Positions 1 to 7,954 of a DNA stretch of 64,000 bases are shown piece by piece. The first letter of the stretch is position 1. Every line of letters begins with the position of its first letter. The notes under the pieces were generated by a model, which had not been told where the DNA came from, made no database searches, and saw nothing but the letters and a program-made list of their open reading frames with translations. A program made the position numbers and the translations under genes. The stretch lies in assembly GCA_028710605.1 (NCBI GenBank), contig JAQTTU010000005.1, forward strand, positions 1-64,000, in the 5' to 3' direction. This stretch comes from Sideroxydans sp. (lineage in GTDB: Bacteria; Pseudomonadota; Gammaproteobacteria; Burkholderiales; Gallionellaceae).

Positions 1-35
1 GACTTGAGGGTGAGAGTGTAATGGACGCGAGCCGG

Positions 36-212
36 TTAAGGCGGGAAAGCGGTAGCCTTTGCCACAGCTTCCATGGTCTGACGCGGGTGATGGCTGTTGC
101 GGTGCAGGGCTTTCAGGCGTACTTCGATGTCCTGATATTGGTGCTCAATATAATTGCTTATGGCGAAGATCGGCGCGATCTGTGCATCGCGCTCGGCGGG
201 GAGGCGTTTAGT
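36..212 (-). pseudogene. Open frame remnant, no start codon
   Basis: On the minus strand a 58-codon frame is open between a TGA and the terminal TAA. Its residues look protein-like, with a charged helix containing YIEHQYQDIEVRLKALHR, but no plausible start lies near its 5' end and a strong hairpin sits just upstream. It may be the 3' end of a decayed gene. I do not recognise the family. The first 312 bases hold nothing else except the hairpin. Confidence 0.25.
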
Positions 213-220
213 TCACTGAA

Positions 221-253
221 AAGAAGAAGCCCGGCAATGCCGGGCTTCTTCTT
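221..253 (-). terminator. Intrinsic terminator of the STAND gene
   Basis: A perfect inverted repeat with 16-base arms and a one-base loop (core GCCCGGC/GCCGGGC) is followed in the minus direction by a short T run. It lies 60 bases beyond the stop of the large minus-strand gene, so it probably ends that transcript. The A/T-rich flanks would let it work in both directions. Confidence 0.75.
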
Positions 254-312
254 GGGAAGTATTGCGATGCTGAACCCTATATCACTCGAAGACCTGACAC
301 CTCGCCCTTCTG

Positions 313-3042
313 CTAAAGAATAATTACCTCAGTGGCTGGTACCGCTTTATTAGAATTGGCATTGGACTCAACTTGAACTGCTAGTTCAACCCCCTCTCTT
401 ATATTCAACCAGTCGGTCCATGTACCTTCAGATAAACAACTGAAGTGAACAAAATACTGTCCGTCCGTTGCATCTTTAGCGAAAACAAAAGGTGATTGTG
501 CTTTTGGTATGTGGTAAACGATAACGAACTTGTAGCCAGCATCTTTCAAGCTGAGCTTTTTGTCTGCGTCCACATATATCTGTCCCCCTCTACTTTTTAA
601 GTATTCTTGCCAAACGACATTTTGGAATGGGTTATCTTTAAGCGGGACTCTGCATAACTTCTTTGCAAACGACAAAATGCTCTCATTGCCATCCGCATCA
701 TCTTTAAAAACTTGATTGATGGTCTGGTCAACAAATTCCAGTAACTGTCTAGCTTGTTTTTGTTCTGCAAAGGTTTGAATTACCGATGTGTACGCGATTT
801 CTTCAATTACCTCTTTAAAAACTCCTCTAAAGAGTTCTGGGTAGCCGTAATGATTTAAGAGATCTTTCAAGATGACTGCTGATTTGTTAAGAGAAAAGCA
901 TCTCTTTAATAAATCCTGTTCATTTTCAATCGACCTCTTCCAAGCTCTGGCTCTAAAAGCACCCAAAATATCTTTAAGAAATTCGTTGCCTGCCCAATCC
1001 TGAGTCTCATCCAGAATCTTGTCATACCAACCTAAATAAAGCATCGCTATCAGATAGCCATTGCAGTGATATCTCATGTTCTCTACATCTGTGAACGAAG
1101 GATCCCATCCTCCCAACTCTTTAAGCATTAAATAGCAATCGTACGATAGCTGGTAATCGTGTAACTTCAAGGCAAGTCGACCTAACATTTTGAGTGCTTG
1201 CACATCTTGTGGTGATATTTCAATTGCTCGCTTTAGTTCTGTAACGGCACTACTGGAATCACCGAGTCTTTCGCTAATTTTTGCGATGTGTCTTGAAATT
1301 GCTGACACTGTGGCGTACTCATCTTTCAACTCTCTTAATCTTGAGAGAATCTGTAGTGCGTCTTCAGATGTGGCACGTTTACCCAGTTGATGTGTGATAC
1401 GAACGGTTTCAAAAAGTACATTTCTAACCACTTCTGGCAAATCAACTGCTACATAGTCCTCATGGTGTCTAGACATATTTCTCTGCCTTTGATCCGCATT
1501 ATTTATGCTGTCGCGCTGTTGAAGAATTCGGACCTGAATAGCTGACCTAAGTTGAGCATCCCGAGGATGCGCTAACAATAAATCTCGAACTGAGGGATAC
1601 AAGGAATGACGCTCCTGTTGCTTGCCACTATCTCTTGTAATCAGACTCGTCTTAGATAGTTCAAAAAGACCAGACGCGATCACATCTATGGTTGTCCCAA
1701 TGTTTTCCGCAAGTTCAATTCTGGTTTGGCTGTCTTGTAAGAACAAACACTCTAGTATTGAGATTGATTCTGGCGAAAGGACTTCCATTAGGTTTTTATA
1801 TGAGAAATTTAGAACCTCGCTCGCTGCCAGATTAATAGAGTCATCCAGTGGCTTGCCAAGCATATATGAATCAATACCCAACCGAATCGCAAGAGGGTTG
1901 CAGTGGGAGCGACAAACAATTCTTTCAACCGCATTATCTTCAACTAGTGCTGTAGCATTTCTTCGCGTTGCATAAATTCTGGCCAGATGCTTAGCTGTTG
2001 CCTCTTGTAGTGGGCCAATCGGGAGGCAGGTGGCTGAGTTTGTATTTACTCTACTTGTTGTAAGAATTCGCCAGTTCACAGGAAGTGACATTTGAAAGAC
2101 CTCGAATTCTTCTGGATTGTCGCGAAGTAGAGTTTCTAGGTTGTCAATAAACAGAAGTAATCTTCTGTCAGCAAATTCATCAAGTACTTCTGCGAAAGTT
2201 AATTCACCATCATCGCAGTCAATTACTCTGGGAATCATTTTGGCAAGTTGGTATTCGACCTCAGTGATTGTGGATGGAGCATCGAGCTTTACGACACCTG
2301 TTGCCGTTAGTTTTTCAAGTTTTAAAGAAAGAAAGATAACCGCCTCAAACAACTTATGAAACTCAGGTGATTTACATGCCTTGTCTAATACGTCAATAGC
2401 TAAAGCGGTTTTGCCAACCCCGCCTGGAGCAACTATGGAGATACAGTTGATTCTTTGGTTCACTAGAAAAGCGTGTAGATCTTTGCTTTCTTTTGGCCGC
2501 CCAATCAAGCCAGTAATTACAAAGTCATTGGTTGAGGGGAGATTGTTTGGCACTAACCATTCTGGCAAATTAATCCATTCCTCAGGGGGGATGCTTAACT
2601 TTCCTGCTAATGCCGCATCAAAACTATTCAATATTTCAACTAAGCCGAGTTGTTGAATTAATGGGTCTGAGGCAATTGCACCCATACGGTACCAATAGCA
2701 ATCAGGGAAAGGACGATTCGGGTGTGCAATAGCATTTCTGATTTCGTAGAGGCCAAGGGCGCTACAAAGATTCTTCAGCAATAACCACTGAGGATAATCC
2801 GAGGTGTTTTCTGCAATGCGAAGGGCCAGTTGAAATAAATCTTCTATGTAAGTCTCGGCAACCAAATCTCCCATTGAATTTACGACCAAACCTGGGCGTT
2901 TTAGCGATTCTCTTTGAATAATTGAATCAGCAATATCTCTAATGTGATCATCAATGTTAGGATTTCTTGATTGCACAACCGAACCCAGAGCCTGTTCCAA
3001 ACGAAACAGAACCATGGCGGACATCATTCGAAAATTATTCAA
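313..3042 (-). CDS. HEPN / NB-ARC-type STAND ATPase / TPR / cold-shock-like protein
   Basis: The 909-residue protein looks like a multidomain NTP-dependent switch. Residues about 60-150 form a helical domain with RNAIAH (R102, N103, H107), the R-N-x3-H signature of HEPN ribonucleases. A STAND ATPase core follows: Walker A APGGVGKT (205-212), Walker B LLLFIDN (295-301), WRILTTSR (324-331) and CNPLAIRLG (381-389, GLPL-like). A TPR-like helical stretch follows, including about 600-660. The last 60 residues (FVFAKD, YFVHFS, LNIREG, PATEVIIL) resemble a cold-shock/OB domain. The start is TTG, supported by AAGGA eight bases upstream; ATG codons at residues 6 and 7 lack such a site. The gene is AT-richer than its neighbours, stands alone and ends at a terminator. 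By analogy with other prokaryotic STAND proteins it may be a phage sensor with an RNase effector; that role is inferred. Confidence 0.8.
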   Translation of the reverse strand: MNNFRMMSAMVLFRLEQALGSVVQSRNPNIDDHIRDIADSIIQRESLKRPGLVVNSMGDLVAETYIEDLFQLALRIAENTSDYPQWLLLKNLCSALGLYEIRNAIAHPNRPFPDCYWYRMGAIASDPLIQQLGLVEILNSFDAALAGKLSIPPEEWINLPEWLVPNNLPSTNDFVITGLIGRPKESKDLHAFLVNQRINCISIVAPGGVGKTALAIDVLDKACKSPEFHKLFEAVIFLSLKLEKLTATGVVKLDAPSTITEVEYQLAKMIPRVIDCDDGELTFAEVLDEFADRRLLLFIDNLETLLRDNPEEFEVFQMSLPVNWRILTTSRVNTNSATCLPIGPLQEATAKHLARIYATRRNATALVEDNAVERIVCRSHCNPLAIRLGIDSYMLGKPLDDSINLAASEVLNFSYKNLMEVLSPESISILECLFLQDSQTRIELAENIGTTIDVIASGLFELSKTSLITRDSGKQQERHSLYPSVRDLLLAHPRDAQLRSAIQVRILQQRDSINNADQRQRNMSRHHEDYVAVDLPEVVRNVLFETVRITHQLGKRATSEDALQILSRLRELKDEYATVSAISRHIAKISERLGDSSSAVTELKRAIEISPQDVQALKMLGRLALKLHDYQLSYDCYLMLKELGGWDPSFTDVENMRYHCNGYLIAMLYLGWYDKILDETQDWAGNEFLKDILGAFRARAWKRSIENEQDLLKRCFSLNKSAVILKDLLNHYGYPELFRGVFKEVIEEIAYTSVIQTFAEQKQARQLLEFVDQTINQVFKDDADGNESILSFAKKLCRVPLKDNPFQNVVWQEYLKSRGGQIYVDADKKLSLKDAGYKFVIVYHIPKAQSPFVFAKDATDGQYFVHFSCLSEGTWTDWLNIREGVELAVQVESNANSNKAVPATEVIIL

Positions 3043-3117
3043 GGTCAGATTCCTTTAAAAAAATGCAAATTAGCTTTCGTAAACCAATCAGGAGCAACTA
3101 CGGATTCTTTGCAGTCA

Positions 3118-3930
3118 TCACTTCACCCCCACCCCCAACCACGCATCCGAAGTCAGCGGCCCCTTCAGCGCAGGCAATGTCTCTTCCAACCAAGCCAGCG
3201 CCAGCTTTTCTTTCTCGCGCCACATCTCTTCGCCCAGTCCCTTTTTCATCATCTGAATCGGGGCGCTGCCCTTGACCATGTGCTCCCAGAATTCGCCAGT
3301 GCTGCCGACGGGGAAGGCTTTGGTGACGCTGCGGATTTCGATGTTGCGGAATCCGGCTTCTGCCATTTCTTGTTTGAAGCGCTCGGGGTTTTCCAGTGTG
3401 GTGACGGAGCGTTGCGGTTGCGGCAGGTCGGGTTTGATGGCGCGTAATGCGCCGAACATGGTTTGCATGGCGGGCGATTGGTCCACGGGTGCCCAACTGG
3501 TGATGGCGATGCTGCCGTCCGGTTTGAGGGTGCGGTAGATTTCGGCGAAGCCGCGTTGGCGGTCGGGGAAGAACATGAGGCCGAACAGCGAGAAGGCGGC
3601 ATCGAAGGTTGCGTCGGGATATGGCAGGGTTTGCGCGTCGCCGCAGTGCAGGGCGATGTTGCGGTGTCCGGCTTGTTCGATCTTTTTCTGGAACACGGCG
3701 AGCATGGATTCGGAGAAGTCGATGCCGTGTACTTGCTTTGCTTGGTGTGCGAGCCGCAACGCCAATGTACCCGGCCCGCAGGCGACATCGAGCACGGTGG
3801 AATGCGGTTTGAGTTTGCTGGCGGCAATGGCTTCGTCGGCGAATTGCTCGAACACGAGCATGGTGGTTTCGGCGTAGCCGTCGGCGACGAGGTTCCAGGG
3901 TTCGCTGGCGGAAAGCGGGTTGTTGCTCAT
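3118..3930 (-). CDS. Class I SAM-dependent methyltransferase
   Basis: A 270-residue cytosolic methyltransferase of the UbiE/Methyltransf_11 type. Motif I VLDVACGPGTLALRLA lies near residues 47-62, an acidic ribose-binding residue follows in VHGIDFSESM, and the post-motif DAAFSLFGLMFF is typical. The track frame starts upstream at residue -35, but that extension translates a palindromic repeat. The ATG at 3930 has GGGAGA just upstream and is preferred. The substrate cannot be told from sequence. It lies between the STAND gene and the ORF6N gene on the same strand, with a repeat directly upstream. Confidence 0.85.
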   Translation of the reverse strand: MSNNPLSASEPWNLVADGYAETTMLVFEQFADEAIAASKLKPHSTVLDVACGPGTLALRLAHQAKQVHGIDFSESMLAVFQKKIEQAGHRNIALHCGDAQTLPYPDATFDAAFSLFGLMFFPDRQRGFAEIYRTLKPDGSIAITSWAPVDQSPAMQTMFGALRAIKPDLPQPQRSVTTLENPERFKQEMAEAGFRNIEIRSVTKAFPVGSTGEFWEHMVKGSAPIQMMKKGLGEEMWREKEKLALAWLEETLPALKGPLTSDAWLGVGVK

Positions 3931-3937
3931 GGAGTCT

Positions 3938-3977
3938 CCCCTCTCCCTAGCCCTCTCCCTGCAAGGGAGAGGGGATG
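3938..3977. repeat. Palindromic repeat, CCCTCTCCC family
   Basis: A short inverted repeat built on CCCTCTCCCTGCAAGGGAGAGGG. Related elements recur at 6935, 7839, 8883, 17030, 43404, 50905 and 52278. It sits just ahead of the methyltransferase start. Confidence 0.8.
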
Positions 3978-4012
3978 GATGTTTAGTGCGTTCAGGTTGT
4001 TCGCTGGTTGTG

Positions 4013-4702
4013 TCATTTCTTTTCCCAAGGTGCAAAGCCGATGGGGCGTTTCTTTTTGGATTCAGGCGGGGACATCAATTCATGGATGGCTTCAAAGACT
4101 GCCTTGAAGCTGAATAATCCATTAGACCGAAAATCCGTCATACCGGCGAAGGCCGGTATCCAGATGATTGAAATATCCCACGCAAGTGGGACAACACCAA
4201 GGTTTGGCCGTACCTCGAAACTCGCCGCAGGCGGCTCGTTTTGTCCGCTACGCGGTGTATTTTTCTTGACTGGATTCCGGCTTTCGCCGGAATGACGGCC
4301 TTGGATGGCGCGCTCGCTGCGGAGGACGCTGGAGAGCATGGCTACGCCTTGTTCGGTGAAGGCGTAGGGGGCGTAACGGCGACCGCCGCGCCCGGCGCGT
4401 TTTTCGTTTGAGGTGACAATTTGTGACCTCAAGTTTGAGGTGCCATTTTGGAACCTCAAAGTTGCGAATTCCTCAGCCGAAAGCTGGAACATGAAATCAG
4501 CCGGGAAGCGTTCCAAATTGCGCTTGACCGCACGGTTCAACGCCTTGGTTTCCACCTCGTAAAGTGCGGCAAGGTCTTCGTCCAGCATGACCTTTTGCCC
4601 CCGAATCATGAACATCTTCGATTCGATCTGCGCTACTGATGCAGGTGGGTTCCGGCTGGCGGCGGGCGTGGGCGCAGGTTGTTCGCTGGTTGCGTGAGAC
4701 AA
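4013..4702 (-). CDS. ORF6N domain protein with in-frame MITE insertion
   Basis: Residues about 25-120 are an ORF6N DNA-binding domain (MFMIRGQKVMLDEDLAALYE, YAFTEQGVAMLSSVL), a family common on phages and mobile islands. After ERAIQ the frame runs through a palindrome-bounded element (translated RHSGESRNP ... IPAFAGMTD) and then re-enters what looks like the normal family tail, FKAVFEAIHELMSPPE...KKKRPIGF. The 163-base element therefore adds about 55 residues without breaking the frame. The N-terminal domain should still fold; whether the middle is functional is unknown. The 229-residue length exceeds what the two recognisable ends need. Confidence 0.75.
   Translation of the reverse strand: MSHATSEQPAPTPAASRNPPASVAQIESKMFMIRGQKVMLDEDLAALYEVETKALNRAVKRNLERFPADFMFQLSAEEFATLRFQNGTSNLRSQIVTSNEKRAGRGGRRYAPYAFTEQGVAMLSSVLRSERAIQGRHSGESRNPVKKNTPRSGQNEPPAASFEVRPNLGVVPLAWDISIIWIPAFAGMTDFRSNGLFSFKAVFEAIHELMSPPESKKKRPIGFAPWEKK
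4136..4298. mobile_element. MITE-like element, CGTCATTCC family, copy 1
   Basis: It is bounded by inverted arms of about 28 bases (CGTCATACCGGCGAAGGCCG and CGGCTTTCGCCGGAATGACG). Inside it shares a GTTTTGTCCGCT...CGCGG core with the elements at 33077 and 48154. It lies inside the ORF6N coding sequence. It encodes no transposase, so mobility would need help in trans. Confidence 0.75.
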
Positions 4703-4964
4703 GTGTTTCCCCTTTAATTCGTGTGCAGGCGTTCAGCCGTGCGGGTTCTTGTCTTGCGCCAGCTCCTGATCTGGGGAATTTGCCTTGAGCCTCGCGCCGT
4801 CAATGCGGTGCGATGTGCGGTTGGCAGATTTGCAAGTGGGGCGAACTGTATTGGAGCGAAGCGGGGTGTGTCAATGCGGATAGTAAAGTGATAAACAAGG
4901 TGCGGCTCGGCTCGTCATTAGTCTCGAAGCCCGAGCATGTATGGCCACGGCCTACTGCAAATTT

Positions 4965-5162
4965 TCACACCGCTCGCGCATGTTGAATTTCCATCGGATA
5001 TGCACCGTTCGCGCGCGCTTCCAGCAGTACCACTTCCACCGTGCTGCCGTCTTCGGCGTAGCTGATGTGCGTGTTCCAATTTTGCGAGACTTCGCGGGTG
5101 ATGGGTTTGTCCGACAGGCGGATGACCAGAATGTCGTCTTCATCGAAATAGGTTGTGTGCAT
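4965..5162 (-). CDS. DUF2283 family protein
   Basis: A 65-residue protein with the DUF2283 pattern: MHTTYFDEDDILVIRLSDKPI, then EDGSTVEVVLLEA. Members are small and often sit beside DUF4258 proteins, as here. The upstream gene's TAG lies ten bases before the ATG, and the GGAGG ribosome site falls within that overlap, so the two are translationally linked. The function is unknown; the pairing resembles a toxin-antitoxin layout but this is not demonstrated. Confidence 0.7.
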   Translation of the reverse strand: MHTTYFDEDDILVIRLSDKPITREVSQNWNTHISYAEDGSTVEVVLLEARANGAYPMEIQHARAV

Positions 5163-5171
5163 GACAGCCTC

Positions 5172-5366
5172 CTACAAAACTGAAAAATGGTGCATTACTG
5201 TTTTAACGATTACCCGGTCTTCCAGCACCAGCACGGCGCACAGCAGGTTGTCGTGCCGTGAAGGAAATTCTGTGTACGCCCACAGGTGAGCTGCATCCTT
5301 GTAGCGTGTGTCGCCGGAATCGATCACTTCCAGCAACATCGCCTCGCTGATGTCGCGTTCGACCAT
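5172..5366 (-). CDS. DUF4258 family protein, start uncertain
   Basis: The annotated ATG gives 64 residues (MVERDISEAMLLEVI ... VLVLEDRVIVKTVMHHF), a good DUF4258 match. In frame upstream, however, the sequence reads VISSHAKIR, which matches the usual N-terminal HAxxRM segment of this family, back to a TAA near 5403. No ATG, GTG or TTG lies in that extension. Either an ATT/ATC codon is used or the native start has been lost and the protein is truncated. It probably forms an operon with the DUF2283 gene. Confidence 0.65.
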   Translation of the reverse strand: MVERDISEAMLLEVIDSGDTRYKDAAHLWAYTEFPSRHDNLLCAVLVLEDRVIVKTVMHHFSVL

Positions 5367-5521
5367 GCGAATTTTTGCATGGCTCGAAATGACGATGAGG
5401 CGTTAAAAGCGGTTGCTGAACATGGTTCGCTCTTCGGATGATGGACTCGGTTTCGTTGCTGAGTATAACGCCTTAGGCTATTTGATTCCCATCCCTAATC
5501 ACGCATGAAAATAAAACCCAA

Positions 5522-5556
5522 CATCGTGAAGATGCCCGTCAATAGGCGTTCTACGC
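5522..5556. repeat. GATGCCCGTCAATAGGCG hairpin, copy 1
   Basis: A stem-loop of the form ACATCGTG..AGATGCCCGTCAATAGGCGTTCTAC.. with the outer arm CGTG and the closing arm CGCG/CACG. Related copies lie at 11333, 18276, 34618 (partial), 44690 (diverged), 50862 and 54893. Confidence 0.75.
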
Positions 5557-5565
5557 GTTTTACCG

Positions 5566-5589
5566 CAGGTCGGGCTTCAGCCCGACCTG
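5566..5589. repeat. CAGGTCGGGCTTCAGCCCGACCTG palindrome
   Basis: A perfect 24-base palindrome of the GTAGGTCGGGCTTTAGCCCGAC family, lying between the DUF4258 gene and sufS. Other copies are at 28787, 29464, 45805 and 58370. The rest of 5403-5637 holds no gene that I can support. Confidence 0.8.
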
Positions 5590-5637
5590 TGTCACACCGA
5601 TGATCCATTTTCAATTATGGAAAGCTCAATTGCTGCA

Positions 5638-6852
5638 TCAACGCTGCGCGCTGATCCTGCGCAACATCTCCACCAGCACATCCACTTCCTCGCGCGTGTT
5701 GTAAAACGCGAACGAGGGCCGCACGCTGGATTGCAGGCCGAAGCGCGCGAGTATCGGTTGCGCGCAATGGGTTCCGGCGCGCACGGCGATGCCTTGCGCG
5801 TCCAGCAATTTGGCGACTTGCATATCCGGGATGCCGTCCAGCACGAAGGAGATGACACCGCCGCGTTCGCGCGGCATGCCGATGATGCGCAGGCGGTTGA
5901 CCTTGCGGATTTCTTCCAGCGCGTAGGCGAGCAGGTCGGTTTCGTAGCGCTCGATTGCCTCGAAGCCGATGCTGTTCAGGTAGTCGATGGCCGCGCCCAG
6001 CCCGGCGGCGGAAGCCACCGCAGGCGTGCCCGCTTCGAAGCGTTTGGGCGGGATGGCGAAGGTGCTGCCCTCGAAGGTGACTTGCTGCACCATGCTGCCG
6101 CCGCCCTGCCAAGGCGGCATTTGCTGCCATAGTTCGTGGCGGCCATAGACCGCGCCTATGCCGCAGGGGCCGAACAGTTTGTGGCCGGAGAACACGTAGA
6201 AGTCGCAGCCGATGGCTTGCACATCGACGCGGCGGTGCGGCGCTCCCTGCGCGCCGTCGATCACCACGGTAGCGCCGACCTGTTTGGCCATGCGCGTCAT
6301 TTCCTGAATGGGCATGACGGTGCCGAGCGCGTTGGAAATGTGGGTGATGGAGACGACGCGGGTGCGCGGGCCGAGCAGGCGCTGGTATGCGTCGAGGATG
6401 AGGTCGCCGTTGTCGTCCACCGGCGCGACGCGGATGACCGCGCCGGATTTCTTCGCCGCGAATTGCCACGGCACGATGTTGGCGTGATGCTCGGCTTCGG
6501 TCAGCACGATCTCGTCGCCGGGGCGCAACAGGCTTTCGCTGAAAATGGCGGCGAGCAGGTTGATGCCTTCGGTGGTGCCGCGCACGAACACGATCTCGTC
6601 CTGCGAAGCCGCATTGAGGAAAGCGGCCACGCTGTCGCGCGCATCGTCATAGGCATCGCAAGCCACCTCGGCCAGCGTGTGCGTGCCGCGATGGATGTTG
6701 GAGTTTTCCTGCTCGTAATAGCGCACCAGACGCTCGATCACGGCTCGCGGTTTTTGCGCGGTCGCGGCGCTGTCCAGCCAGATCAGCGGCTTGCCGTTGA
6801 TCCGGCGTTGCAGGATGGGGAAGTCGCGGCGTATGGTTGCTACATCGAACAT
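5638..6852 (-). CDS. sufS: Cysteine desulfurase SufS
   Basis: A PLP-dependent class V aminotransferase-fold enzyme that mobilises sulfur from cysteine for Fe-S cluster assembly in the cytosol. The PLP lysine is K225 in FSGHKLFGP, H122/H123 of EHHANIVPW stack on the cofactor, and the persulfide cysteine C363 is in VRAGTHCAQP. The 404-residue length and RAGTHCAQP motif place it in the SufS/CsdA group rather than IscS. No other suf gene adjoins it, so it may serve alone or with a SufE encoded elsewhere. Confidence 0.93.
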   Translation of the reverse strand: MFDVATIRRDFPILQRRINGKPLIWLDSAATAQKPRAVIERLVRYYEQENSNIHRGTHTLAEVACDAYDDARDSVAAFLNAASQDEIVFVRGTTEGINLLAAIFSESLLRPGDEIVLTEAEHHANIVPWQFAAKKSGAVIRVAPVDDNGDLILDAYQRLLGPRTRVVSITHISNALGTVMPIQEMTRMAKQVGATVVIDGAQGAPHRRVDVQAIGCDFYVFSGHKLFGPCGIGAVYGRHELWQQMPPWQGGGSMVQQVTFEGSTFAIPPKRFEAGTPAVASAAGLGAAIDYLNSIGFEAIERYETDLLAYALEEIRKVNRLRIIGMPRERGGVISFVLDGIPDMQVAKLLDAQGIAVRAGTHCAQPILARFGLQSSVRPSFAFYNTREEVDVLVEMLRRISAQR

Positions 6853-6934
6853 GGTCGGGTTATTTCATGTTGGCTGAATGGGGCGAGTTTAACCGGGATA
6901 ATCCATTATCAATTTCTATTTCAAAACTGGATTT

Positions 6935-7051
6935 ACTCCCTTCTCCCGCAGGCGGGAGAAGGGTTGGGGATGAGGGTTTGTACGATGCAACAAACATGGC
7001 GAATACTCAACGACCCTCACCCTAACCCTCTCCCGCCTGCGGGAGAGGGAA
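6935..7051. repeat. Paired CCCTCTCCC palindromes
   Basis: Two opposed copies of a TCTCCCGCAGGCGGGAGA-type palindrome flank a spacer and form a BIME-like unit. They fill much of the 300-base gap upstream of sufS. Short track ORFs here are repeat translations. Confidence 0.85.
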
Positions 7052-7152
7052 CTGATAGCAGTAGGAATTCTATTTATCTATTGATCTGGAAATGGAATTA
7101 GAGCGTAGGTCGGGTTTCAACTGCCTTGAGCTTCACGCTGCCAGTTTAAATT

Positions 7153-7749
7153 TTACCGGGAGTCGGCTGCTGCCGCGCGCAGTTTTCGGCGTGCCAGCAG
7201 CCATGCTGTTGCGATCAGCAAATTGCTGGCGACGATCAGCGACTGGACGATTTCCCAGCCCGTCTGCGTCGCGTAATACGTCAGTCCGGCGGCGGGGAGT
7301 AGCATGAGGGCAACGACTCCGGCGGGCAGGGCGGCGAGGCGGACGTGGCGGGCAACCGGGGCGGTGCGCGGCGGAGCGGCGGGAATGCGCCCTCCCAGCA
7401 GTTGCAACGGGCGCTGGCTGGCATGATGCCAGACTTGCAATGTCAACAGAAACGGCGCGAGGAAGATGGCATATTGTGCCCAGCGCGGCAGCACCAGTGT
7501 CCCGCTCGCTTCCAGCAGTCCCAGCGCGATTCCCGCGCCGATTACCCAGTACACCGCGCCCCGCATCGAGTAGCGTTCCGAGCTGGCAAACTCCCCGATC
7601 AACAATTCCATTTCCGCGCGGGAACACGGCAAACCGCCCCCGTGTCCGTTCGGGTGAAAATAGATAAACGAGCCGTCATCCTGCGCTTCAAAACGCGCCG
7701 CAAATTGTGCGGCGCGGTTGCTGGCAACAATCAAATGTTCGAGAGCCAT
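7153..7749 (-). CDS. Four-helix membrane protein of unknown function
   Basis: A 198-residue protein. The first 65 residues are soluble (SFIYFHPNGHGGGLPCSRAEMELL) and are followed by four predicted membrane spans near residues 63-85, 90-108, 137-158 and 167-187. The C-terminus is basic (LARRKLRAAAADSR). I do not recognise the family. It stands alone between two repeat clusters. Codon use fits the chromosome, so it is probably a resident gene. Confidence 0.6.
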   Translation of the reverse strand: MALEHLIVASNRAAQFAARFEAQDDGSFIYFHPNGHGGGLPCSRAEMELLIGEFASSERYSMRGAVYWVIGAGIALGLLEASGTLVLPRWAQYAIFLAPFLLTLQVWHHASQRPLQLLGGRIPAAPPRTAPVARHVRLAALPAGVVALMLLPAAGLTYYATQTGWEIVQSLIVASNLLIATAWLLARRKLRAAAADSR

Positions 7750-7838
7750 GGCGTATCAAGTCCTGTTTTATCCTTAAAAACTTAGTTGTCACAGAGGACA
7801 CAGAGATCGCAGAGGAGAAACAAATGGTCGTCGCGACT

Positions 7839-7931
7839 TAACACCCCATCCCTACCCCAACCCTCCCCTTGAAGGGGAGGGAGCAAGATTCCTCCCCCTT
7901 CAAGGGGGAGGTTAGGTGGGGGATGGGGGTG
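7839..7931. repeat. CCTCCCCTTGAAGGGGAGG paired palindromes
   Basis: Two opposed GC-rich palindromes (CCCTCCCCTTGAAGGGGAGG and CTCCCCCTTCAAGGGGGAG) with complementary outer arms, so the whole 90 bases can also fold as one long hairpin. They sit just downstream of the FNR gene. A single CACAGAGGACACAGAGATCG arm lies nearby at about 7787. Confidence 0.8.
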
Positions 7932-7954
7932 TTTCATTTTGGTTCCGGCTTAGG

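Noticed and set aside
21-323. Plus-strand ORF of 100 residues at the window start
   Set aside because: It runs through the terminator hairpin and has no family resemblance; the minus-strand frame here is more protein-like.
6136-7101. 321-residue plus-strand ORF opposite sufS
   Set aside because: Shadow of sufS continuing into repeats; composition is that of an antisense frame in GC-rich DNA.
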